Positions 1 through 12,420 of a DNA stretch of 64,000 bases are shown here, in pieces. The notes under the pieces were generated by a model that was not told the origin of the DNA, searched no databases, and was given only the letters and a program-made list of their open reading frames with translations. A program made the position numbers and the translations under genes. The DNA is from Rhynchopus sp. YZ270_cl-10 (taxonomy: Eukaryota > Euglenozoa > Diplonemea > Diplonemida > Diplonemidae): positions 620,001-684,000 of the forward strand of contig OZ037906.1 of the NCBI GenBank assembly GCA_964035575.1, read 5' to 3'. How positions within the stretch are numbered: the stretch's first letter is position 1; each line of letters begins with the position of its first letter.

Positions 1-3000
1 GAGTCTTCTCTTTTCTCCATTAGTTACATAAAGTCTTTGGTGCGTTTTTTTGAAATTTATGAGCAATGGGTAAAGTAACGTGGTGTTTATTTTCACTAAT
101 TTTAAAGCATTTTCCGCTGATCACATTGCACTGATCACAGTAAGCCATTTTTTTTTTTAACATATTTTGACGAACACGATTCTCATTCCCAAGGAAACGG
201 TGATTTTCATGTCGGTTTAATCCGACAACATGGAGCTTAACATGAAAAACGAAAAGACTATGGGAGACACCTTGTACCCTACCCTTCCCAGGAATAATGA
301 CACCACAGCCGGACTACTGTGTGCAGATTGCAAATACCCATTGCACCATACATTTCAAAAGACACACCTCAACTTTTTCACTCATGCTATAAAATCACGG
401 AATTGCAACATTAAGCGGACTTTGATTGATCTCACTATCGGTGATAGGTGTACCTTACTGCAGCCTCTGATGCAACTGGCTATTGCTTGTCACATCAAAT
501 ACACGACTACGCTTGCTGCGCTCGGGTTTGCAGTGTAGAATCCGCAGGAAGGCATCCACCACCACGGCAAGATACAGTCCAGTTCATTTCAGTGCAATGA
601 ATAGTTTTTTATTTTATTTTTGAGTGCGGTGCCTTGGCTGGGAACTGCGTTCCGCGGTGTTGGCATTTTTTTTTTTTGCACCTCATTTTATTCTAGAGGC
701 AGGCATCCCAGAGGTGTCTGTCCACATCATCAACTTCAATTTTTCTTTCTTCAACGTTATCTTTCTGTCTTTTCTTATTTCTTTTTTCTCTTTTTTTTTT
801 TTCTTTTTTTCTTTTTTGAAAGTATTTTTATTTGGAATTGTGTACCGCCTTTGTTCACACTACATACACTCTTATGCACCTTCCGTTGTTGTCCGCAGGG
901 TACCTGTTGTGCTTTCATCCGGATGGCTGTCATCGTACGTGGGTCAGTCGGAGGTGCCTGCAATCAATCCTTATTCTTTTATTTTTGTTGCCCTTTGTAA
1001 GCAACGTATTATTCCCGAGGGGGGGATATTTTTTTTTGTGTTGGTACTCCAAAAAAAGCAGCAGCAACAAGGTCTTGTGTACGTCTCCCACTTTAATTGA
1101 TTAGAATTGGTTCATCCCATTCCCTCCCGCTATTTGGATTTTTTTTATTTTATCCTTTGCTGTACAAGAGGGAAAATATGGGATGTAACCAGATTGCCGC
1201 ATTCTGATGTTGTCAGTTTGCATCCTTTTTTGCAATATTAGGTCTGGTTTTAGGTCCACACCAAGTGGGCAGGGTTTTTCCACATGGCAAGCCAATCCAT
1301 GAAACAGCAGAATAGGCACTGCTGATTGGGTTTCAAAAAAAGGGGGGGAGCCGAATTTTGGCAATTTTTACTGTTATCTATTATTTCACGATTACACCAC
1401 TACTGTGATCATGGGTACACTGGTCGTCAGTCTGCCTTCTGTTTATTTGGATCCACCTAGAAGTGTGACTCAGGTGATCCTCTTAACTAAGTTTTTTTTT
1501 TAACATAATGAATCAAGGTGGGTTTATATACGGAAACTATTGCGACCTTAGTGCCTTTTACTTTGCACACCGCGAGGTAATTAGTATTTTAACTTTTTTG
1601 TGTATTAATAGTGCTCCGGAGGGGGTCGATATTGACAGGTCGTGGCCCGATTTCCGAAGGCACCAATTAACTTATTTTTTTGTTTCTTTCCCAGTGAACG
1701 TAAGAATGTCTAAATGAATTGATAACGGTTGTTATGTTTTGATTGGTACATGTATATATTTTATCCACAACAACAGAAAGAAAGTGGAGCTCGCACAGGC
1801 AACTTCACTATTCCAATAATTTATCAAAAGCAAAAGAAACCCATAGAAAACCAGGGGGAAAAGTCACTACATTTAATGTTATTTCAAACGCAGCTTTTTT
1901 TCTTTTTCTTCTTTCGAAACATTTCTTCCACTCCCGCCCCATTCTCTATTCCATGCTATGTGTACGAACAACACAGGTAAAGTGATTCATGTTGCGGTGT
2001 TTTGTTTTGTTTTTTTGTTTTCCTTCTTTCAGGTAATTAAACGCTCTTAAGTGTAGGCGATCTTTCCAAAAAAGATTTCTGCCCTTTTTTCTTAAAGGGC
2101 AGAGTTGTTACGAACTCTTTCTCTCTTTAGCTTCCACTACCCAGCGATAGCATATCCTGTCTTCTGTATGCCCGCTTGGGAAGGTGCTATGTACAACGCC
2201 ATTTGCCAATTTTTCTTTCTCTTCTTTTTGACGGTGTGCCTGCGCCCACAGAGGCGTTTGTATTAAAAAAAACAAGCTTGTTTTTTTTCGCTCTGGGTTT
2301 GTCGATGCTGAAAAATAATAATAAGGAAAAGTCTGGTGTGGCTGACGGTGATGCACACTTCTTGCGTACTTTTCCTTCATGTTGTCTTGCTGACATGAAT
2401 AGGGGGTAGGGGGGGTAGGGTGAGGGATGGAGTGGGTCTGTAAAGCAACTGTTAATAGGACACACGACCTTGTTCGGGTGTGCTTCTTCAGATCCTTGTC
2501 CTCCGGATCAGTTTCCACCTGGCAGACTGTCTTTATCACGGACATTTTATTGTTTGGTGGAAAAATTGATCATCCTTGATCGGTTCAGTGAATACTGAAG
2601 GCCCACCCAAAATCACAAAAAAGAGGGGGAAATTTTTTTGAGGGCTGGTCCGCACTTCTTGCGTACTTATTGTTATTGTGTACTTTGTGCACACCCCCAT
2701 TTAAAAGTGTATATTTTTGCACAGGTGGAAGCTGCACCGTTCCTACACAATAGTCTTTTTTTTTTTTTTGTTTTCTGCTTTTTTGTGTATGGAACAACAG
2801 TGCAGTGGGGTTTGGCAACTCGACCTCGCCCACCTTATCACGCATTCCAGCCCAGCTGGACTTCTCCTCTCTCCTTTTTTTTCTTCCCGTTTTGCATTTT
2901 TTTCGAACCCCCCTTTGGAAACACTGTCTTCTTTGACGGACAAGGCTCAGGTTAACTAGGTCACTCCCAACCCCTTATTCCCCCTTTTGTGGAGTATGTG

Positions 3001-3540
3001 TTGTACTCGATGCTTTGGGGCATTTTTTTTCTTCTCTATTTCTGTTCGTTTTCTTCTTTTTTTGTGTTTTTTTGTGTGTTTTTGTGTTTTTGTATTTCTT
3101 TTTTGTTTGCTATTTCTTTGACCTCTGTGTTGCAGTTTGCACCAGGGAGTCTTGCTATTCTTTATAGATGGGTCCGCTTTTTTTTTTTTTTTGCCTTCGC
3201 GCTTCCAAAATACCTCAGTGCAGTTACCAACCCCTGGTTCCACGAAGGTGGGTACTGAGGCTATTGTCAGATGCAAAAAAAAGAAAAGAAAAGAAAAGAA
3301 AAGAAAAAAAGAACTTGTGTATACAGTACACAGTACACGCTCTCACGCTTTTTTTGCTGACATTTTTTTTTGTGTCAAGATTTCTTCCCTCTTTGACATT
3401 TACAGAGATGGAATGTATTACGCGAAGTCATCATAGTGTTGCAAACATTTTCCACCCTCTTTTTTCTTAAAATAAAAAGTGTGTGGGTGTTTGAAATTAG
3501 TTTAACAATGAGGTAATTCCTGAGCCGATATTACTCATTT
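1..3540. other. T-rich spacer, no recognised gene
   Basis: Contains D-type (690, 2236), E-type (894) and G-type (1779) modules between pyrimidine tracts. A 102-codon frame at 230-538 (MELNMKNEKTMGDTLYPTLP..) has ordinary composition but no recognised motif. Confidence 0.6.
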
Positions 3541-3554
3541 TTTTTATTTTATTT

Positions 3555-4505
3555 TAGTCTGTCAGGGCTTCCGCTTGGTTTTTGGTCTCAAAATTTGGTC
3601 CCCCCGCTTTAGCGGTCGTCGCGCGCGCTTCGCGCGCACGCTCCTCCCTACGGCCGCAGGGAAGGAGAGGGGAGGCAGGTGGGCGCCGCAGGCGAAAAAA
3701 AATTCACTATTCGCAGTTTTGCCGTGTGCTTTTGTTTTTCTGAAGACAACAAGAGCGCCGCAGGCGCACGGTACGCTACTCTTGCAGTCTGCAGACTAAG
3801 GATTGGGGGGTCGGGTAAGTAAGTAATTAAATGGCTAGTCTGCACGGGGTTTCGTAACCAACAATACAGGCGAAAACGCCGTTATTTGCATTTTTGAGCC
3901 AATCCCAGTCAGTGGTGGGGTCAATCTGGAAAAATGGACAAAATTTTAATGACTTAAATTTTGGACAATATGAGCCCGGTCACTAATAGCTGGGGCCGAT
4001 TTTCGGCCAAAAATTTCCTCAAAATCCGGGTTTGTAATATTGACTTCACCTTCGGTTACCCTACAGCGGGGGGTGAAGGAAGGTTGTGGAAAAGGGTCCT
4101 TATTTGCATTTTTGGGATCCGCCCGTGCAGTGGTGGGGTCAATCTCAAAAATTGGACAATTTTTTGACCACTTAAATTTTGAAAAATATGGGCCCGGTCA
4201 CTAATACGTGGGGCCATTTTTCAAAAATATCGGGGTGGTATGGTAAGTAATTAAATGAAAAAATTAGTCTGCAGTCTGTACTCTTGCCCTCTTTTCTTTG
4301 ACTAGTGGAGGTGGTGGAGGCTGAACGGCTTGTGAAGGAAGCTGAGACGGTGACGGTGTTTGTTGGGTAGGTGCAGGCAATTTGAAGAGTTGCGCAAAAC
4401 CTTGCGACGCCATTTGATTGTGTGCTGGTAGGAAAGAATTCAGCGCCGCAGGCGCACGGTACGCTACGTCCCCCTTTTTTTCTCTTCCTTTTTCTGTCTT
4501 CTTTG
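3555..4505. repeat. Dispersed GC-rich repeat with two GTGGTGGGGTCAATCT units
   Basis: It starts at TCAGGGCTTCCGC and contains a cassette GCGCCGCAGGCGCACGGTAC (3751 and 4442). It has two copies of a unit running from CAGTGGTGGGGTCAATCT to CCCGGTCACTAATA (3910-4000 and 4128-4210) and two copies of TAAGTAATTAAATG. The same units recur at 5560-5800, 10800-10925 and 58080-58160. No gene. Confidence 0.6.
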
Positions 4506-5443
4506 GACTAATCGAGCCGATAGCTGCTCACGGTGGGGTCACAGGTGCCTATGAAACCACGCACCTTACTACCCAGTGTGCCTCATAGTAAGGCTCACAC
4601 TGCCTCCTTTTTTTTTTTTTTTTTGCGATTCCCAAAAGCCTACGCGGAAACCCTGTCTGTGTTGAAAGCAGTTGCGAATGGGTTCCAATGGGCTGAACAT
4701 TACCCAAACGTGTGTCTTTCTTAGATGTGTGTACAAGAAATACATTATTATTTTAAGCTCCCCCTCTTTTGGTGCCTGCGTCCACAGAGTCGTTTATGCA
4801 CTTTCAAATCCGTCCTTTTTTTTTTTCAAAGGTGACTAAAGGTGTTGCTCTCGTTTAAGGATCCTGCGAAGAAAAAAATGGCTACTATCTAGTGATATTA
4901 GTCTATAACCAAACAATTTTTTTTCCTTCAACGGTGACTAAACACGAGATGCTTTGGCTCACCTCATACGCTTTTCTATGTTCTATTTTTCTATTTTCTT
5001 TTTAAAAAATGTTTCCCCCTTTCTTTTGTCCAGTGCCTGCGTCCCAGAGGCGTTTGTACTTATCAACTTCACCTCCTTTTTTTCCACAGTACATTGTGTT
5101 CCTTTGGGGAAATCTATGAAAAACCCCTTTGAGCAAAAAAAAAAAAATATGATTCTCTTGCTCGAGAAGAAAGAAAAGGACTTCGCTCCCCCCCCCTTTA
5201 CCATCTAAAAAATGCGGGCCTGCTGACCGCCCTTTGTGCGGTGGCTCGCTGTCAGATAATCAAAAAAAGGGGGGTAAAAATTAAAGGATGTCTGTGTTGC
5301 GTATCGCGATTGCTATTCATTATCAGAATTGAGCAGAATGACTGTGGTGTTAATGTATTTTATTTTTGATGGTAATCTGTCAGTTTATACAACACATCCA
5401 CCATTTACCCGAGTCTTAAGTCGTACTAAATATACAATCAAAT

Positions 5444-6077
5444 TCAGGGTGTTTCCTAATTTTGGAAATTTTCCGGAAAATTCCGACATCAGGAAGCAAA
5501 TTTTTTCCCTGGAAAAAAAGTGGGTTTTCAGCCCCAAAACATGCCGCAATTGGCATTTCCGGAATCCGTCCGCGCTGTGGTGGGGTCAATTTGCCGAAAT
5601 GGCCAAGTTCTTGGTGTTGGTCAAAATGAGTGTAAGGAAAAGGGGACCAGGTAAATCCCACAACTCAGATTTTCTCTCCTGATCCTGAAAACATGAAAAT
5701 GCCCGAAAACACCGGCATTTGCATTTTCGGAATCCGCCCGTTCTGTGGTGGGGTCAATTTGACGAAATGGACAAGTCCTTGGTTTTGGTCAAAACCCGTC
5801 AGTGTAAGGTAAAGAGGGGCAAGTGTTTGCCTGTAGAAACTGGTAGGAACAGGCAGCGCCGCAGACGCACGGTACCCAACATCGGTGAAAATAAAAATTC
5901 CCGAAAACTGCTTTATTTGAATGATTGGAGCGATCCAGAACAGCGAACATACTTTTTTCGGGAAAATACCAAAAAATAAGCACTTTAAATACGTCCCTAA
6001 TTTTTTCCCGCAAATTTTTTCCCTGGCCAATTTTTTCCAAATCCCCGGAAGCGGAAGCAAATTAGGAAACACCCTGA
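5444..6077. mobile_element. Inverted-repeat element, TCAGGG ends, 6-bp duplication TCAAAT
   Basis: Both ends carry TCAGGGTGTTTCCTAATTT in inverted orientation, flanked by TCAAAT at 5438-5443 and 6078-6083. The inside has two copies of a 'GGAATCCGCC..GTGGTGGGGTCAATTT' unit that also occurs at 3890-4200, 10800-10925 (reverse) and 58080-58160. There is no believable gene. It is non-autonomous, and the superfamily is not assigned. Confidence 0.75.
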
Positions 6078-6775
6078 TCAAATTTCAAAAAAAAAAAAAA
6101 AAAAAACAAACAAAGCAAAAAACGTGCGAGGGCTGTGTCCCCATCCGCGTGTTTCCCTCCTCTCTCTTTCCTCTTAGGATTCCTAAACAAGGACGGTCTC
6201 AGAACCGTGACCTCCAAACAATCTTTCTCAAGGGTAAGTAATATCAGGGGTGTCCAAACACTCATGTAAGACTATCCCGGGGAAGCTTTTTTTCCCGTAA
6301 AAGCTGCTCTCAAGGGTTCAGAACGAATGACGTCTATACCTTCCGTTGTACAAAAGGCTTCGGCCAACATTGAGTACAGACCCTATTAGCCCCGAGTGGG
6401 TTCTTAGGGCGACTGTAAAGCGCTCGAAATCTGGGCACATATATTTTTGCTCCTTGCCCTCCTTTTCCATAAAAAAGGGAAACAGAACATAATTTATACC
6501 TCAAATATGGTCCGAAACAATAATTACACAGCCACACCGAGTGTCGTTCCCCCGCTTCAAAAAAAAAAAAAAAAAAAATCTTCGTGTTTGCATTTTTCTC
6601 TTAACCCCCTTTTTTTGCCCCCATATTACTTCAGTGCAGGTTCGTATGTATGTGTATGTGAGACAAATTCATCTTTCACCTTTTCTTCCATTCAGATGGC
6701 CAAGCGAGGTTATGCCATCTGAACATTTTTTTTTTTTTTTGTATTTCTCAAAAGATGAGAACATTTTTATTGGGA

Positions 6776-6970
6776 GTAAGGACATTCTGGTACCCCCAAG
6801 TGCGACTTTTGGACAGTTCAGAACGACACGGTTTACGATAAAGACAGTTCAGACCCACAAGGTTTGCATTTGGACAGTTCAGAACCACAAGGTTGAACTG
6901 TCCAAAGTGCAAAACCTTGTGGGTCTGAACTGTCCAAAAATCACACTTGAGGGTACCAGAATGTCCTTAC
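6776..6970. mobile_element. Foldback MITE
   Basis: Near-perfect inverted arms begin GTAAGGACATTCTGGTACCC and continue through repeated TTTGGACAGTTCAGA units to a centre near 6895. The total is 195 bp with no coding content. No clear target duplication was seen. Confidence 0.7.
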
Positions 6971-7980
6971 CCCTTTTTATTGATCCCTCCTATGCTATCA
7001 ATTTAATGCATATGTTGAAATATTTCTCCTTTTCCTTCTCCCTCTTTTGCGCGAAGTCAACAAGGTGATTAGGTGCAGATTAGTTCCATCTTTGCCATTT
7101 AAATTCTTTAAAATATACGTTCGCCTTGTGTAACAATAGAACAAGAGATACCTTTGAACAGGTGAGGAACGGCTGTACTGTATTGAGAGGAACATAAAAA
7201 AATAAGTACAGCAACAACCGTGCTTGGTGTTCCACCAAGCACGCAAAATTCACTGTTTCACGGAGTCGCGTATCACGTTTCTTGGCTGGTTTCTAATCAC
7301 ACAGGAAAGATTAAGAAGAAGAAAAAAAGCAATATTGCAAAATTAAAGGAACAGAGCAGAGCTTAAATGCCCTGCTAAGCTTATTTTTTGTTTCTTTCTT
7401 TTTATAAATACAACACTTCTTTGCCTCTTTCGTTTTCACCCTCTTTTTTTTTGCTTTAATTTGACAGTGTTGCTAAGCGAAGCTTAGGATCTTATCAAAC
7501 TCTTCTTTGCCACCAGGGGAATTTTATTTTCACTCTTTTTTTTTTATTCTTTTTCCTTCTTGTAAGTCATGATTGATGTTTTTTTTTGAAATATTTGCAT
7601 ATTTTTTTGTTTTTGATGCAAAAACCCGCACAGAATGATGCTACCCTCAATGGTGGTGTTCTTTGTGTGAATCACAGACTGTAACGTAGCTAAGGAATTT
7701 AACAGGGTTGGGGGGAGACCTCGGAGGAAACATACTCTTTGTTCCCCTGTGATGCCCCCTGACACTATTCTTTTCAATTTGCAATAATTTATGGCGTACG
7801 GTCATCTCCTCACTCCCTTCTCCAAATCCCATTTCCTATTCAACCCTTTCCCCCCTCAAAGAACGAATATTTTCAATATTTTTAACTTCAGTTTTTTTAA
7901 AATATTTTTGCTGCTAAAAAGAAAAGGTATCCCAAAGGATGTCACGAAGGGTCTAAAAAAAAAATTGATGTGCAATTTTA

Positions 7981-8149
7981 GTATTTAATTACTATGCAAT
8001 TATTTCACCATAATTGCTACGAGGAGGTGTTTTTTTCACGAGTGGTTAATTGCACGAGCGCAGCGAGTGCAATTAACAAAACGAGTGAAAAATACACCTC
8101 CGAGTGCAATTTTCTGTGAAATAATTGCATGGAATTTGATATTTAATTG
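7981..8149. repeat. Foldback hairpin repeat at the left edge of the 8-12 kb composite
   Basis: The inverted arms are about 80 bp each (TATTTAATT..GCAATTATTTCA..AGGAGGTGT and complement) around a centre near 8060 (GCACGAGCGCAGCGAGTGC). Parts of the same sequence recur in inverted order at 12315-12420. Confidence 0.65.
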
Positions 8150-8269
8150 CCGTAAAATTATTTCCGAAAGCCAAAATCCGTTTTCGGCAGCCTGTGCTGT
8201 CACGGTGCGCTGGTCAGAGGTCTGACCAGGTCACCTGGTCACATTTACCCAGGTACGTACCCAGTCACC

Positions 8270-8539
8270 CAGGTACACAGGTACACAGGTACACAGGTAC
8301 ACAGGTACACAGGTACACAGGTACACAGGTACACAGGTACACAGGTACACAGGTACACAGGTACACAGGTACACAGGTACACAGGTACACAGGTACACAG
8401 GTACACAGGTACACAGGTACACAGGTACACAGGTACACAGGTACACAGGTACACAGGTACACAGGTACACAGGTACACAGGTACACAGGTACACAGGTAC
8501 ACAGGTACACAGGTACACAGGTACACAGGTACACAGGTA
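8270..8539. repeat. Tandem array, 8-bp unit GGTACACA
   Basis: About 33 perfect copies. All long open frames here are products of the repeat. Confidence 0.98.
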
Positions 8540-9019
8540 AGTCGTGACAGGGCAACCACAGCCAACCCGCCAGTCACTGAGAAGTGACCAGACAGTCCAC
8601 TTGACAAACACAAAAGTGTCCAGTCACGTGGGGCATTCATGCACTGAGGAGATAAATGATCCAACAATTTACAAGAAAGCATTACTTAACCTACTGCTGG
8701 AAGTTGCCAGGTCGTAGTAACACACAAAGTGTGCCTCCGTTCGGGAATACCGGATATTCTAGAGACCAAAAAGGCCTCTTCCGCTGGTCAAGGTATAACC
8801 GAGTGAACGGCCCAAGACCCCCGTGGAGAAGTTAAATGTTGTAATGCTATCAAGTACAAACTGCGACCACTGTCTTACCCTCCTCAATGCATGGTGGAAG
8901 ATGTCTTTGACAACAAACCGAGCTCTGATTATCAATCGTTAGACTCAGAGGAATGCCTGCGGTACAGGTATCAAACCCGGGGTGTTCACAAAAGAAAAAA
9001 AGAAAAAAAATCGCGATTT

Positions 9020-9310
9020 TTTTTTTAGCCGGGTTTCCCACACAAAAAATAATTACCGTGTATGGTGTGTTCCGGGGTATCGGAAAATACAAATTTTCAC
9101 CAATCTTCACCAATCTTCACAAGTTTTCACAAGTTTTCACAAATTTTCACAACATAATTTTTGGCCATTTTTTTGTGAAGAATTGTGAAGAGTTGTGAAG
9201 AGTTGTGAATAGTTGTGAAGAGTTGTGAATTGAAATGAAAATTTGGATAAAAAAAACACAGATGTTGTGAAGATTTGTGAAGAGTTGTGAACAGTTGTGA
9301 AGAGTTGTGA
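9020..9310. repeat. Left inverted-repeat end with short tandem TTCAC/GTGAAG units
   Basis: AGCCGGGTTTCCCACACAAA begins a stretch repeated in inverted orientation at 12237-12314. Next to it are TTTTCACAAG-like units (9093-9150) and GTTGTGAAGA units (9180-9310), which are the complement of the 10-bp array at 12007-12148. Confidence 0.75.
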
Positions 9311-9880
9311 ATTGGAGGGAAAAAAAGGGGGGTGTTTTTTTCCAGGGTTTTTTGCAGGACTGGTCAGGTAAAGTGTGCTGTGCAGAGGGCTAGCTAGCCT
9401 GGGTCAAGCTGGCCGTACCACCCCACCCCCTGTGCGGAGGAGGACGACGGAAGTCCGCGGCGTGTTCGTTTGTTGCCTTTTTTTTTTTTCAACATGTTCG
9501 CAACTCTCAAGAAAGTAGCGTACCGTGCGCCTGCGACGCAGCTAAAAATTACGAGCGCCACAGCTCTACCCGAAATGTTGCGTACTGTGGCTTCGCTAGA
9601 AAAGTTTTGTACCAGTGGCACTACCACTTTTTTCCCTGTTTTTTGTACCGTTTTACTCAAAACACAGCTGGGCACAACTAGCACCATACTCACCTGAACT
9701 ATGCCTATATTAGGCACAATTTCAGCACACTTTCAGCACAAGTACACACACGTACACGTTGGGGCCATATTCTGAGCAAGAATTACCCCCACTAGTTATC
9801 AAACACACGTACACACAATTAACCACAATTACACCTAAGTTGCTCTGGGGAAAAAAATGGTACACCACCCGACAGGACTA

Positions 9881-10303
9881 CTGTACTGTACTGTACTGTA
9901 CTGTACTGTACTGTACTGTACTGTACTGTACTGTACTGTACTGTACTGTACTGTACTGTACTGTACTGTACTGTACTGTACTGTACTGTACTGTACTGTA
10001 CTGTACTGTACTGTACTGTACTGTACTGTACTGTACTGTACTGTACTGTACTGTACTGTACTGTACTGTACTGTACTGTACTGTACTGTACTGTACTGTA
10101 CTGTACTGTACTGTACTGTACTGTACTGTACTGTACTGTACTGTACTGTACTGTACTGTACTGTACTGTACTGTACTGTACTGTACTGTACTGTACTGTA
10201 CTGTACTGTACTGTACTGTACTGTACTGTACTGTACTGTACTGTACTGTACTGTACTGTACTGTACTGTACTGTACTGTACTGTACTGTACTGTACTGTA
10301 CTG
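9881..10303. repeat. Tandem array, 5-bp unit CTGTA
   Basis: About 84 perfect copies in a row, with no visible substitutions. Reading frames through it (YCTVL repeats) are artefacts. Confidence 0.99.
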
Positions 10304-10925
10304 CCGAATGCTCTAATTAGAGTCTGATTAGAGCGCAATGCATATTTAACCGGTGTTTAAAAACAAGGAGCCAGACAGTTCACCTTCGGGCATAAGGCGT
10401 GCCCCGGCATATCGTTTTGATCCCGTTAACTACGGTGCCACAGTTGGCCCAGCTGGTCACTTTATTCCCAGGAAGTAAAAAAACCGTGAATGAGGGAGCG
10501 ATAAATAAGGGTAACTGAAGGGGGAAATTGAATTTTGATGAGCCCAAAAACATGGTTTTCTGGTCCCGTTGTCAAAATCTCTGCCCACACCCACTCCCCG
10601 AGAGAACCAACAATTCTCTAGCTGACTTCTTTGATAATCCCCACCAAAAAGGCGGATAAGACGAAAGGAGACGAAGTAACCGCCAAGGACTCACCAGTGC
10701 GTCGATCCATCATGTGTGAGAGATGCAAAACAACCACCGCCATAATGGAATTAACCTGTAGGTTAACCTCACACAGGACAGTCGTCGCCCACAAAGGTCA
10801 ATAATACACTCCGGATTTTGGGGACAATTTTTGACCGAAAATGGGCCGCCTATTAGTGACCGGGCTCATATTTTCCGAAATTTAAGAGGTCATAAAATTG
10901 TCCAATTTTCAACGTCGGCCCCACC

Positions 10926-11776
10926 TACTTGGACCGCCCGAAATATATTTCGGGCATTTCGGGTGATTTCGGGCGGATTAGGGGCGGATTTCGGGCGATT
11001 TTGTGCGCCCGAATTTGCCCGAAAACGCCCGAAATGCAGATTTCGGGCGGATTCGGGCGCTTTTTCCTTAGTGAAAACCGACTAGGTAGGGTTCTATTCA
11101 TTTTTGCAAAAAACTTTTTATATTTGGACATATTTGATGTCAAATCTGTCAAAATAAGCAAGAATCGAAAACTTTTGTACACCTGAGTGCACTTTGGGAA
11201 TCACCACCAAATCACGGGTTTTCTGACTATCATTTGCTTATTCCCACCCAAAACACACTATGAACCGGGGTTTCACCATTTTTTCGTATTTCAGGGTGAA
11301 TTTTTGTGAATTTTCGGGTCACAGGGTGGTTCTGACCCATTCTCGGGGTGTTTCGGGACTGTAGTTGCTCAGGAGATGCCCAAAAACGTGAAAAATCGCC
11401 TTTTTACGTTTTTAGTAGTATTTTAGTGTCAATTGTTAGGGAAATCGGTTTTATACGTGGCTGCTAACAGAGCTGTACTCATATAAGTTGGGTTCTACTA
11501 GGACTTTTTGCTCAATTTTTTTTTCTTTGAGCAAATTTTGTGCCAATCTTTCAAATAAAGCGTAAGATTTTTACACTGGTGGCATGCTTCCCAGCACACA
11601 TAAGATACTCCAGTGCACCGATTGTGCGCCCGAATTCGCCCGAATTACGTATAAATTCCCTTTAAATTCCCTTTAAAACGCCCGAAATATATTTCGGGCA
11701 CATTTCGGGCGCTCGGGACCCGCGCCCGAAAAATCCGCCCGAATTCGCCCGAAATTTTTTTCGGGCGGTCCAAGTA
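10926..11776. mobile_element. Inverted-repeat element with TTCGGGCG subterminal repeats
   Basis: The ends are TACTTGGACCGCCCGAAAT and its complement (CCAAGTA). The first and last 150 bp are packed with CGCCCGAAA/TTCGGGCG units, likely protein-binding repeats. It is inserted into a reverse copy of the GTGGTGGGGTC repeat (10800-10925 and 11777-11820), which can be aligned across the gap with 4095-4165. The middle (11280-11400) resembles the arms of the palindromes at 55373 and 57418. Confidence 0.65.
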
Positions 11777-12006
11777 TGACCACTGCACGGGGATCCCAAA
11801 AATGCAATCCAAGTCAAAAAGTTGAAAAAAAACACACCTAAAAACACATGGCCCAAGAATGGCCCAAAAGGGTCCAAATCGTCCCGTCAGCCGCACCATT
11901 TTAGGCACTTTTTGCACATAGAACCTCCTGTGTTGCCAACCAACGTCCTCCAAAAGGTGTCCTGTACCTACCTGGGTACCTGGGTGCCCAGGCACCACCC
12001 AGACTT

Positions 12007-12148
12007 CGCCACTTCACAACTCTTCACAACTCTTCACAACTCTTCACAACTCTTCACAACTCTTCACAACTCTTCACAACTCTTCACAACTCTTCACAAC
12101 TCTTCACAACTCTTCACAACTCTTCACAACTCTTCACAACTCTTCACA
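12007..12148. repeat. Tandem array, 10-bp unit CTTCACAACT
   Basis: About 14 perfect copies, followed by inverted copies of the same unit (GTTGTGAAGA) at 12165-12215. Confidence 0.97.
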
Positions 12149-12420
12149 TGCACGTTTTTTGTGAAAATTTGTGAAGAGTTGTGAATAGTTGTGAAGAGTT
12201 GTGAAGAGTTGTGAATTGAAATGAAAATTTGTATTTTTCGATACCCCGGAACACACCAGTGTAATTATTTCCTATAATTACACGGTAATTATTTTTTGTG
12301 TGGGAAACCCGGCTAAAATACCTCCACTGCAATTATTTCCAGACGTCAATTATGGCATTCTTAAAACTCCGCTCCTAGAAGGATTTTGGCTTGAGGAAAT
12401 AATTTTACGGCTATTAAATG

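Larger units (their letters stand above)
8145..12420. mobile_element. Composite of nested inverted-repeat elements and tandem arrays
   Basis: The outer edges match in inverted orientation (TTTAATTGCCGTAAAATTATTTCC at 8150-8173 and its complement at 12387-12418, with AGCCAAAATCC beyond). A second inverted pair lies inside at 9020-9240 and 12150-12318, and a third element at 10926-11776. No intact gene is present. A short frame at about 10640-10803 reads KADKTKGDEVTAKDS and a CERCK motif; I cannot tell whether it is a relic. This looks like successive insertions into one another. Confidence 0.5.

Noticed and set aside
620-1100. Phe/Leu-rich frames in T-rich spacers (and many others like it)
   Set aside because: They come from poly-T and pyrimidine tracts and overlap E and D modules; the composition is not protein-like.
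8700-8870. Possible 5S rRNA similarity (GTGGAGAAGTTAAATG)
   Set aside because: Only one short block resembles 5S; the other conserved positions and the terminal stem are absent.
9835-10338. Long open frames through the CTGTA array (and the frames at 8194-8682)
   Set aside because: They are pure products of tandem repeats whose period leaves frames open; there is no coding signal.
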